Shown here: positions 1 to 11,329 of the stretch, one piece after another
Layout: each line of letters opens with the position of its first letter
How positions within the stretch are numbered: position 1 is the stretch's first letter
Assembly (NCBI GenBank): GCA_015227615.1
Contig: JAALGZ010000013.1
Span: 744,001-808,000, forward strand
Direction: 5' to 3'
Source: Labyrinthula sp. Ha
Lineage: Eukaryota > Sar > Bigyra > Labyrinthulida > Labyrinthulaceae
DNA: 64,000 nucleotides
Program-made: the position numbers and the translations under genes
Notes under the pieces: model-generated
Databases searched by the model: none
Told to the model about the DNA's origin: nothing
What the model saw: only the letters and a program-made list of their open reading frames with translations

Positions 1-377
1 TCTGCAGAAACTGCAAGTTGCCAATTATCCCAGTGTTCAACAATCTTCCAATTTTCAAAACGAAATACTTCAAACACAATATATTCTCCATAATCTACAT
101 GTAGAACAACTAAATTATCTTCCTCCAAAGCACGTACTACATTTACTGTTTCAAAGGAACCGGATTCTACTGCTTGGATCAAGGAGTCTCTTCCATCTAC
201 ATAACTACAGTTATGCTCTACATAATCTGGACTAACGAATGCTTCAATAAGGCCAGCGCATCTAGTTGCTTTTGACTCAACCATAACTTTTGCCATTAGC
301 TTTTTTGAAAAAGCAAGAACATCTAAAGTTTGTGTGGTTAAGGTGAAAAGTGCTGCAAATACTGTTGAGAACTTCAT
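1..377 (-). CDS. Secreted SnoaL-like protein, copy A (C-terminal part outside window)
   Basis: The ATG is at 377 and the frame is open to the left edge, giving about 125 residues. Residues 1-22 form a signal peptide (MKFSTVFAALFTLTTQTLDV...). What follows is one NTF2-fold SnoaL-like domain, with the hallmark patterns Y-V-E-H-N-C and later I-V-E-H-W-D-N-W. This is a near copy of the gene at 10259-11047. The mature part is about 97% identical in DNA, but the signal peptide is much more divergent. By analogy the full protein should have a second SnoaL domain beyond the left edge. Members of this fold are small hydrolases or isomerases or non-catalytic binders, so the substrate is unknown. Secretion is inferred from the signal peptide. 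Confidence 0.8.
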   Translation of the reverse strand, partial: MKFSTVFAALFTLTTQTLDVLAFSKKLMAKVMVESKATRCAGLIEAFVSPDYVEHNCSYVDGRDSLIQAVESGSFETVNVVRALEEDNLVVLHVDYGEYIVFEVFRFENWKIVEHWDNWQLAVSA

Positions 378-421
378 GCCTTTTTATTTGTTTTTGCTGG
401 TTCTAAAGAAAAATAGTTTGA

Positions 422-437
422 CCGAGGAGAAACCCGG
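422..437 (-). promoter_or_regulatory. Shared upstream motif of SnoaL gene copy A
   Basis: In gene sense it reads CGGGTTTCTCCTCGG and lies 45-60 bp upstream of the ATG at 377. A close relative sits at the same distance (44-59 bp) in front of copy B, while the surrounding upstream DNA is not alignable. That suggests a core promoter element or transcription start region. The function is inferred. Confidence 0.4.
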
Positions 438-3400
438 AATGTTTTAATTTTCGCAAAGAAACGCTTTTTATTTTCATTCAAGGACAGTGTTATTCCATTA
501 CGGTATGTTTTTTTTGGTTGATATGTTTTTTCCTTTACTTTGGGCGTATCTTTAAGAGTTTTCCCGTGTGCTTAATTTACCATTCCCGCTGAATATATTC
601 AGGGAATTTTCTAAACGGGTAAATGTCGGTAAAATAACGAACTAGTATTTTACCCAAAATATAAACATTTGTAAACATATACGAAGATCATATTCCTATT
701 GATAGCATATCTAATGTCTCAATGAAGACTTGATGACATTCTTTTGCGATCAATTATTAGGACAACGCGAAACAAAAGTTAATTAGCGTGAGTCTTGAGA
801 GAGCTTGCACTAGTTAACAAGTCACAGTTCTTTATATATTGTTCTTGGGAGATATTGACAGGAGATGTAGTATAGTTATCCTAACTGAGGGGATATCTTT
901 GTATTCTTGTGACTAATTAAGTGTTGATATAATCCTGTTTGGCCCACTATTAGCTCTAGTACCTTCATTTTTAGTAGCTATTGCTCTTTGCACTTCAACC
1001 ATGAATACGATTTCGGAAAATGTGCAGAGTTTCGTGACACACTCTTGTAAGAAAAGGTATTTGGGTTTTGAATAGTTTTGTTGATACATATAATAGTTTC
1101 GGGATGTAGCCTATGTATAGCCAGTCACCTCACTCTTCTCGGGGCAACTTTCTTAAGTAGTAGTAACTTATCCAACAAAACCAACGTTTCGTATTCACTA
1201 AAAGCAATCAAGGAGCCTTTTCCAATAACAACGTAAACAATATTTTTTTAGGGGTCTAAGTATTTAAAAAGTTGAAATAACTATCCCAAAATGAAACGTT
1301 AACCTTATTCAATTACAGCAAGCTGCAGAGAAGTGTTATCTTCACTAAACCGCGCTTAAAACAAAATTCTAAAGACCGTAAGCCATTAGTTTGAATACAA
1401 GCAGTTTGAAACTTAGTTTAGACTAATATATTGAGCATATATAGTATACCGGAATCTGTTCAATCCGTTAATAGCCCTCACCAGTCAGTTTACAGCACAG
1501 AAGTAGGTTCTAAATAGGTTATATACTTTTCATGATAAATAATTCATAACGGTAGCATACGAGTTAATTCTTGCAATCAAATTAAGCAAAAAAAAATACA
1601 TTAGTTTCGACATTGGAAAACCTTAACCAATTATGAAAATTTAACTTTTATTTAATGAAATACAAAATCCAATACCTTATAAATTGTTTCAAAATACCAG
1701 TTTCCGCTTGCATCTTACTTGGGAAATTAATTATAGTTCCTAAGTTGAACTATATAGATATAGCATGATTTGATATCTTTTTAGTCTATTTGCAGCTATC
1801 TAATTTAGCTGAATAAATGCGAGTTAAGAATTAAAAAGCCTGAGAGGAATTGTTCTTAATAAATTAGTTATAACAAAATAAGGCAACGTTTCAATTCTCT
1901 AACTCATATATTTCGCAAAAATTTTCTTAGAGTTTCTGGGAGAAAAAAGAATTTCCCATTCTCCATCAGGTTTAACATTAAGTATAAACTACTGGTTATT
2001 TTGACAAGATAGCAAAAGCTATTGGGGTACCAAAGGAGTAAAGGGTACCAAGGTCGATACACCTTACATGCAATCACCAATTTGAAATCTTTTCATCTTT
2101 ACTTTGCCACAGCAATTTCTCTCTGAAACTTTCTATGAGAATTCAAGTGAGCTGATTAAGTTATGTTGAAAAGAGAATATTGAGATTTTTAAACTACCTT
2201 TTGGTCTGTGCTATAGTATGCTTGTAGGTAAAGCGTTTTTATCACCAACATTGGCTAAGTGTTCATTCTTAAGTTGAAATGCTGAGGAAGATAAAGTAGA
2301 TTATCTAAGATGAATAAAGGATTCTACCCTATTTTTCAAGTGACTACTGAAAGAATCATATCACTATAGCAAATACCCTGATAAATTCATGAACAAGAGC
2401 TTGGCTTTTAAGTAAGAGAGCATTCAAGATCACCTCTGGCTCACAGGAGTTCCTAAGAATTGTAAAAATCCTAGATCCAATATGAGAATTAACATAGTTT
2501 TATAAGCTTTAAAAATATATAAGAACAAATTTTATTTTTTATAGACTGAGTTTATATGCCCAAGTCTCTTGAAATTGAAAATATAATGCCAATCTCATGA
2601 TTTAACAAATTTATTCCTAAAAAATAAGCTCAAACAATTGAAAATACTACGAAATGATTTACCTCTTAAAAGTTTTAAGTCTATTGCTCGCCGAAGATGA
2701 TTAAGCCAGTTTCCGTATTCATTGATAACAAAAGCAGTTACATAGCTGGGTTACTTGTTTAGTCTTGCCTTCTGTCTCGATATATGAACAACCTCACATA
2801 TATTGTCGTTTCTTCAGCTGCACACTCTGTATTTGGAGATTCTAAATAAACCGAGTTTATTTTGCATCGAATAAATGGTCGATTTGAAAGATTAGTTTTC
2901 AGTTTAGGAAGAGTTTGTTTATTTTTCAATGTTAATTTATAGTTGGAGTAACTACACTAATGCAACATTGCGTTGGCGCTAAGCTTAGAAACTTGAACAA
3001 GAAGCAGGTTCTTTGATTTCATTTGCATTTTGCTTAGTTTTACTTGTTTGTGACAAAGTGTTGTGGTTAGTACCATTAATTGCAATTAAGGAAATTATTT
3101 TGGTTTTGCGTTGTTTATTGGATTGATTGAAAACTGTACAACAAATAATCCTTTAGGTATTTGAGCAAAACGGTATACATGGTATAACTGCATGGATTAA
3201 AATAAAAAAAAATCACCAGAAATAGGAAATATTGTATTTAATCCTTATTATCATTACAAAGATTATAGTTGTCTTCATTCTTAGGTAGTTTAACACAAAT
3301 CAACTTGGATATGACTTAGCGTTTCGGCCTATAGTCCCCAACATAATCCAATTAGTTAACAAAAAAAGACGCTAAGGTAGATTATGTTACGTCACTTAGT

Positions 3401-6400
3401 AAGCTCTATTCTTAAGTTTTCAAAGATCCTATGAAGCTTAAAATTTTTTCTAGTTATGCAAAAATTATATCCAGAGGAAACTCTCCAATATTTGAAGGAT
3501 ATAGGAGAAAAATATGTTAAGAGTATATGAATCTGCGAATCCTTTTCAACGATTCACTGAAATGCATATCTGATTATTATGAATATATAGAAAGATACCA
3601 AAAGCAAATTTTGATCACAGAATAACTCCACAACCAGGATTTGATTTTAATAGATATTGATCTTTTCTTTTAATATGGCAATATCAAAACCGGATGAAAT
3701 AAACCCTACCTATCAATGTCATATATGTTCATGTACTGAAAGTTTCTGCACAAAATATAATAATAATAATAAGGACTCAAAACTATAAAAGGAAACTATG
3801 GGATGATAAATTTTTTGCCTGTTTCCCGCTGAGCCTGGGTTCTTTTTGATTTGGAATTATATCAGTACGTTAATTATTGTTTCCTCAATTAAGACATGCA
3901 ACAATTGCCACAACTTCTTTAGGATCTAATTTAAAAAAATGGCAAAGGTTAACTTTCTTCTAGAAGTTTAACTCTTATGCTTAGATATGCTAGACTAAAT
4001 GAAGATATACAATGAATTTAAAGTTATATGACTATGTCAACCCATATGCGTAGGGCGCAACTGCGATAAATACCTAATATGGATCTATATTTTTCAATCC
4101 ACAAAGCAATAAAACTATATGGCCACTGATAAACTATATTTGAAAATAATATGCTTCAGGGAAGTTTTTAATAATTAAACATTTTCTGAGAGAAATGTCA
4201 CCAAGTTGTGAGTAAAAAATAGAACCCGTCATGACTAATACTAAAGGGGGAATAATCTGTACTATATTTAGTTCGGCCAAACTTTAATATATCTTCTGAG
4301 TTATATTTCTTGCCACTATTTGGATTATAGAGACACATACATACTCACAAGAAATAGAATGATTGCATAAAAGTGCGCCCAACTATGTCTTCTTTTTTGC
4401 TCTATTAGCCTTGATATACAGAGTGAAAAGTTCTCTCTTATAACAAAATTGTTTTCAAAACAAATGACCTTTGAAGCAGTTACTTTGAATTTGCTTATTG
4501 TAATGGAACTTTATTCTGTGAATAAGGAATTTTGATGTTATGAGTTCTAGATAATAGAATAAATATACTATGTACAGGAACATGTTAGTTTTAGCAAATA
4601 TGTTTTTAGGACGTGTTCAAGTTATGTAAATAACTTATTTCATAAACTGGAATATGGAACCAGGATTTTATTGCTTAAAGTTAGTGCTACCTTTGAATCT
4701 ATATAACTGGAACATGACCGACTGTATACTGAATTTAAAAACAGTGTTTTTAGGGGAAACTTTTTTTTTAATATTAAACAAGGGAATAAAAGTTGATAAT
4801 GTAGGGAACGCTAACTCTATAGTTATGTAGAACCCTATCGTGATTAAGATATAAAATCTTTTGGTTTCATCTTTTACCACAGAATTGGAGCGATAATTTA
4901 ACCTTAAGCATTTATCCTCAACCCCAACTCCATAACATGAACCTAGTTTTGACAAGGGTATTCCCAATATTGATCATCATTGAAAATACACTCTTGTTTG
5001 AATTTAACAGGTCCCTTTGTTGGACGATTGATTAATCAACGAAATGAGCAAGATTCATTGAAAGATTATTTGTATCTATTAGTAACATTCTTTATTCATA
5101 TGTAACCATAAATAAAATAACGGTGATGTGGTTGGGATCTGGTAGTGTAACTTAAATGGGGAAACAGAAAAACCAAAGTTTTTAAAACTACAAAATTTAA
5201 AATCTGGGTGTAAGTATGAATAATATTTTTCTTCAGAATAAGAAAACTGTCCGAAACTGTTACATTCCAACCAAAAAATATACTAGATATAAATAATTTA
5301 ATTATCTGCATGGAGAGAAAACTTCAAAACACTGTTTTTTGTCGCTATATAACCTATATACTTTGGATCAAAATCCCGTGTTAAAATAAATTTATGTAAT
5401 AGAACATTGATAAGTGACTTTATCAAGCAAAGAAATACCAAGGTAGACAGCTTCATCTTCTCTAATATTTGATATTTTGATATTCTATGGACACAATGAA
5501 AAAATCTGGTAATTAACTAGCTATTTCTTATAACAATCTTTTGTAGGAGAATAAAACTAACAAAACCCTAATGCACTATTCTAATTATGGTTAAATATAA
5601 AGAAAACTATTATTCTCTAACGAACCAATTATAAATCGCTAAAAAAAAGAATTCACATAGTTTCTTCAAAATCTAATAGAAATTACATTTAAACCTAAGA
5701 ATAATTATCTTTTCGAAACTATGGGACTTGAGTTCTTAGGTAAGCACAAATGAGGTTCGATAAGCTTCAGAATGAAATTCTCGATGTAAAGTTATCAAGT
5801 GCGAGTAATAGGCATATTATTGATTAAATACTTCCTTATCATCAGTTGCAACTTTTTAAAAAAAGTGAGAATACATTCATACTCTCACACATTTTCTTGT
5901 GCCAAAACCTATAGCTGGAACTTTCTCTATGGTAAATTTTGTTTTGAATCAACGTAACAGTATTGAAATAGTTTGGAAACTAAGGATTTTAAACTTAATT
6001 AAAGTTAAGTATACAACAAAGTGTATATTACCATTGAATATACTAGTTGAGCACCAGAAAATTTCTAAGATAAGTAAATTCAGTCCAGAGAGAGTACGCC
6101 AGCTTTCTGTAATGCTTTAACTTTTCTGAAAACAATTAGCTCTTAAATAAAGTAGTAAGCTAATATCTTTAATATTAAACGAATAAAAAAACAAAATGAT
6201 TCTGATGAGGTACTTCCTCCAGGTACAATAAGACTAAAGAAATACATTAACATTAGTACATACAGCAGAAATGCTAAAAAAATATTGCGGCAATAATTTC
6301 TCTCATAAATTTACCCAGATGAAAGCAAAACCTATTCGAAGGACTTGTGGTATTTATTAAACAAGTGGGGTAGTCTAGTCAATGTTCCCTACAGAAGAAT

Positions 6401-9400
6401 TACATACGGTAAACAAGGTGATAAATGCAAATTTTCTGCAAAATTATAGGGACAAGATCAATTTCAAGAAACTTAAATAAATCTAAAAATAGGGAGTGAG
6501 TTAACCTGAAATATATCCAAGATCCTGCAACTCGCACATAAAAAAGCAAAAAAAAGAAAATTATAAACCAACTAAAAACAAAAATCATTAATGAATAAAG
6601 AAGAGTAGATAGGTTTACCAATAATAATGATCACTTCAAAAGGTCACATGCTTAAAATGGTAGTATGAATGCCATAGAGACATCAGATAAAAGAAGAAAC
6701 GCAATATTAACTTTTCCAACTTCATTGGAAGAAATTGAAACAGTGGTAAAAACCCTAAAAAAACTTGAAATCATGGAGGCATAAAAGATAAGAAACAATA
6801 TGCTAAGAACACACAAAAGGTAAAAAGACACCTTATGTAACTTACAAGTGACCTATCTTAGATCCTCGAGCCTTGCGATAAATTATATATATATAATTAA
6901 TTTTATTCAGTTTATATAATCATACTATACTGTATTGAATAGCACCGCTAACCCTGGAGCGACAGGCCGGTATTTCTGCTGAATACTTTTTAAAAAATTT
7001 TTTAAAAAGATAACCGTACCAAACTTACGATATCTAGATGGGTAAATATAAACTTGTTTCCAGATTCGGTTTTGTTAACGAGTTGGAACACATGAGAGAA
7101 TAAGCTTGTCATTCATCCTTTATAATGTAAGAAAAGAATCAATAGAAGCTGCTATACTAATTTATCAGCCTCCATCAAAAGCCACAGCTGTGGTATTCGG
7201 CTTAGAAGAGTAAGAATTCTTGAGTATTGTTTTCTTCCTGGCTTCATGAACATCATCATATACTCATCAGTTACATAGACGCGTTGGTGATATTTAACTC
7301 AGAAATGAACAGAAAAATTGATGTTACTGAAGAAATTCTTCAATATGTTACGTTAACTTTAAAAGTTATCATCAGGATTTTTGGATTCAACCGTTTAGTG
7401 TTTTTGAAGATCTTCTATTTTAAAACAGAAGAAGATATTACGTTTGAGAATATACTCGATTCTAAGGATAACATCTGTTTTTTCGTCAGAATTTTAGGCT
7501 ATAAATAGGATTCATTGCCATAATTGAAGTATCTGAGGTCTATCTGATAAAGATATACATACGTAAAACTTAATCCGCGGATTTGATAAATGCAAGGAAT
7601 GTTACCGCAAAATAATCCATGATTCAAGTAAACGACCTAGTACAAGACATTATCTGTTAAACCTATTAAAACACAGCTACACTTATCCAGAGTTACTATC
7701 ACTCATCGATAATATGGTATGGGCTATGGAACTGAAAACAAAGAAAATTATATGGATGTAAAATTTGGAAGCAAATAAGTGACCATTATATCCAAGGTAT
7801 GCTACTGCTAATCTTGAACTTACTACCAGTCTTGTATTCTTTGGGTTGAGTATAGCACTTACTTTATAATAAAAATAGCAGTAGGACGAACGGAGGGAGA
7901 AAAGTATAACCCTAGAATACATTAACTAATATATATCCTGGAGAAGCAAAGGAGGATCCTCAAAACTAGCCTTATAGGGAAGAGGTTGAAGTAGAGTCCA
8001 GTTAAAACTTTGGTCATAGTAACATTAGTTTTTAAATCAGGCTTCTAGATCCTGAAATAAATTCCATAGTTTTAACCCTGGGTCAACTTTCTCGGAAAGC
8101 CTAAGTAGCTATAGCCAAAACCCAAATCTTATATAAGACTGTACTCAAAGGAGAGATCCATAAACTAACATCCTCGGGCCTTGGTTCTCTAAGTATACAG
8201 CAAACATGGCTAATTATAGGCAAAAAGGTGTGTTTGAAAGTCTTGTATACTAAAATTCCAAGACAATTACCCATCCAATCTTCTCTCAAAGATAAATTTC
8301 AGGAATACTAATCCACTTCACCGATGATTCTCTAACTCCTTTCCACTAATCTTCATTTTCATCCTCACAAACCTACATAAGCTCCCTTTCCCAATAATCC
8401 TACCAAAGCTCCTCTACCAGTCCATCCCTAAGTTTATTGAGAATAAGAGAAATTCTTTCTCAAAAAACGTGCAAAGAACAATTGAGATGATGGTAAGAAT
8501 AGCTTCTTTGTACATAAGTAACTTTTGATTGAAGAGCTAGAACACTATATCATACTTGAATAAAAGGTGGACCGTGCTTAATATATACAAGAGTAATTGG
8601 GGGTAAATTAGAGCAAGAGAAGACAACATATGACAACCATCTATCAAATATCATATAGATCTTGTTTATACAAAACTTTTGTATTAGCTCTGTATCAATA
8701 GATCTTAATCATATCTTTCGCTAGTTGCGTAATATATCCTAATCTCTTGCTCATTCTTAGAGTTTTGATTGTGATTCTTCTGTTAGTTTCATGGACTCAA
8801 AAGCAGTTCTCCAAGATTTGTACTGGCATGGCCAAGAACATGATCCCTTGGTATCCTACAACATCATATCTCATGCATGAAAACATAAGATGATATAATA
8901 AAACCAAATACTCATATAGATTAGTGACAGACTAGGCAAAAAGCAACTCCTTCTACAATGGCCATCTATCGTAGTATCAATTCATATAACATAATAGGCA
9001 GTGTAGATGGGCTCTAATGCTATTAGTTTAGCTTGAATCCAAGCTAACGAAGAATATTCTTCAGAAACTATAGTCTAATAGCGAAGACTATTTCATGCCT
9101 TTTTCGAACTTTTTCTCCTTTAATAATTCTTAACTACAGAAGTTAAACCTATGATGAAAAAATTATCAAACCTATGACTTTAAGGTGTCCAGAACAGGAA
9201 AATCACAGTAACTGTTCTTGCAAAATGCATCACTCTGTAAACACTTCAGCTTTATGCTATTCAAATTGAACCTTATAGCCACTCTCTTTATTTCATATCC
9301 TTAACAATGTGTCCATAGCTTCTTTATCTATTTGATTTCTACAGCTAGAGCTTGATTTTACAACCAATGTATTGCTTACTAGATTATTCAAACTCCAGGC

Positions 9401-10258
9401 CCTTTCAGTCGAAAAAAGTTTCAAGAGAATTATGTACTTTAAAACATATTTTATGCATAGATCTTGCTGGGGAGAGGCAATTCTATCAAATCAGGATAGA
9501 ATATAGCATGTGCCGAATTAAAAAAAATACATATACAATACAATGATACAACTATTCTGAGAGTAAATGCGATGTAGAAAAATCATATTTAAAGATAGCA
9601 AACAGCTTTTACATTATTAAGTTGCCAGCAAAGTTAATTTCGGTTATTTAGGCTTTCTGCTACATGGATTCGGAGAAAAATTTCCCAATTTATAACTAAC
9701 TTTCCAATATATACTTTATCCAAAGATAAAATCTTTTCTTCAAGCAACCTGTAGCAAATAACATGTCTTTCATTTATTTTTTGCTTTTTGTATTGTTGGA
9801 GACTAAATTATTACAATAATACGAACTAAGTTGCTTTTTTTAAATATTTTATTTTATTTATCCACTAGAGAAGAGTTCTCCATTTCAGTTACTAAACCTA
9901 GCTCTATAATACAAGTTGCACAAATCCTGGAATGCATACTAGCGAACTATCTTTTCAAAGTTTTATTGTTCCTTGGTCTTATATTACTTATTTGAGGGCT
10001 GCCTTCATGATTTATCTTGGGAAAAAGTAAGGATACTAAAGCACTTTTCTACTTATTCACCGTTCCCATATCTTACATTGGACTGGATTTAAGCCGTTCG
10101 TCAGTGTATACAAGAAAACAATACCTAAACTTGATCAGCATTTCAATTTGTCATGGATGTACCAATATTTGAATATTTTACTGGTATTTAATCAAGACAT
10201 ATTTTACGACTATAAAAGTTCAACATTTTTTCTTTTCCATTAATACTTAATAAATACT
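438..10258. other. AT-rich gene-free stretch between the two SnoaL copies
   Basis: No ORF here has convincing coding character. The longest open frames (for example 7227-7508 on + and 8101-8289 on -) are AT-driven or of unclear origin and match no family I recognise. A weak open frame at 6665-6784 and a short AT run at 6884-6895 are present. I see no RNA gene and no long repeat. Confidence 0.5.
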
Positions 10259-11047
10259 TTAAAATTTTCCGTTTCCATTTGCGCAAGTGAAAGCAGGTGG
10301 TTCAATAGTATCCCAATGTTCTTGGATAATTAAGTCTTCAACACGAAACAAGTCAAATGCAACAAAAACACCCAAGTAATCCATTGCTACAAAGACAAAG
10401 TTTCCTTCAGAAACATGAAGTTCCTCAACTGCTTGAAATGGAGTAAAAGAAAAAGCTTGAGCAACAGGTTCAAAGCCATTAGGAATAGTTGGATTATGTT
10501 GGATGTAATCTGGATTATAGAAAGGTGCTAGTTCTAGAAGTTCCGTCAAGTTTCCAGAACGGGAAACCAGTTCTCCGTAAGCATAGTTCAACAGCTCATA
10601 ATTCTCAGTTGCATTGGCACCGCTAATTCTGGTTTCTCCATCTATCATACTATTTCCATTTGCACTATTTTCTGCAGAAACTGCAAGTTGCCAATTATCC
10701 CAGTGTTCAACAATCCTCCAATTTTCAAAGCGAAATACTTCAAACACAATATATTCTCCATAATCTACATGTAGAAGAACTAAATTATCTTCCTCCAAAG
10801 CACGTACTACATTTACTGTTTCAAAGGAACCAGATTCAACTGCTTGGATCAAGGAGTCTCTTCCATCTACATAACTACAGTTATGCTCTACATAATCTGG
10901 ACTCACCAGTGCTTCAATAAGGCCAGCGCATCCAGTTGCTTTTGACTCTACAATCACTTTCGCAAGATGTTTCTTAGTAATTGCCAAAACATCGGAAGTC
11001 TGTATAACCAGGGTGAAGATTGCTGCAAACACTCTTAAAAACTTCAT
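10259..11047 (-). CDS. Secreted tandem SnoaL-like protein, copy B
   Basis: A 262-residue, intron-free protein. Residues 1-22 are a signal peptide (MKFLRVFAAIFTLVIQTSDVLA). Domain 1 is at about 25-145 (Y-V-E-H-N-C, then E-Y-I-V-F-E-V-F-R and I-V-E-H-W-D-N-W). Domain 2 is at about 150-258 (D-Y-I-Q-H-N-P, then V-A-F-D-L-F-R and I-Q-E-H-W-D). These are the signatures of the SnoaL-like NTF2-fold family (predicted aldol-condensation type, COG4922-like). The protein is probably secreted or vacuolar; the substrate is unknown. The histidine-aspartate pairs typical of the fold are kept in both domains, so catalysis is possible but unproven. Copy A at the left edge is its paralogue in the same orientation. 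Confidence 0.85.
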   Translation of the reverse strand: MKFLRVFAAIFTLVIQTSDVLAITKKHLAKVIVESKATGCAGLIEALVSPDYVEHNCSYVDGRDSLIQAVESGSFETVNVVRALEEDNLVLLHVDYGEYIVFEVFRFENWRIVEHWDNWQLAVSAENSANGNSMIDGETRISGANATENYELLNYAYGELVSRSGNLTELLELAPFYNPDYIQHNPTIPNGFEPVAQAFSFTPFQAVEELHVSEGNFVFVAMDYLGVFVAFDLFRVEDLIIQEHWDTIEPPAFTCANGNGKF

Positions 11048-11089
11048 GGCTTTATTTTGAATTTGATAATATTCATGTAAACAAATTTA

Positions 11090-11106
11090 CCCGAGAACAA
11101 AACCCG
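11090..11106 (-). promoter_or_regulatory. Shared upstream motif of SnoaL gene copy B
   Basis: In gene sense it reads CGGGTTTTGTTCTCGGG, 44-59 bp upstream of the ATG at 11047. It matches the element at 422-437 in both sequence and position. It is probably a core promoter or activator site; this is inference from conservation between paralogues. Confidence 0.4.
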
Positions 11107-11246
11107 ACGGGTCCCATTCAAGAAACTCATATTTTCTTCTTACCGGGTGATTCCTTTGTTGCAGTGTTCGATACTTATAACTCTTTAGTATAAAACTGGT
11201 TTCTTGGCTGCTTTTCTATTTCTGGACTCATTTGCGGAAAAGGTTT

Positions 11247-11329
11247 AACGGTAACTAACTAGGTTTATATCGTACGCTGTATATTTACCTTGTGCAGATG
11301 GTATCGAAAAAAACCAAACGGTAACTAAC
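11247..11329. repeat. Direct repeat AACGGTAACTAAC upstream of SnoaL copy B
   Basis: The 13-mer occurs exactly at 11247-11259 and 11317-11329, 70 bp apart and 200-280 bp upstream of the copy B start. AACGG is the core of Myb-type binding sites. More TAACGG cores occur at 13069-13074, 13095-13100 and 13105-13110. A regulatory role is a guess. Confidence 0.35.

Noticed and set aside
7227-7508. Plus-strand 93-codon ORF with Y-I-D-A-L-V-I-F, reminiscent of a reverse transcriptase Y-x-D-D box
   Set aside because: No other RT motif at the right spacing, non-ATG start and AT-driven composition.
8101-8289. Minus-strand 62-codon ORF and an open plus frame in the same place
   Set aside because: Both strands are equally open, and neither extends into a gene with splice sites that fit.
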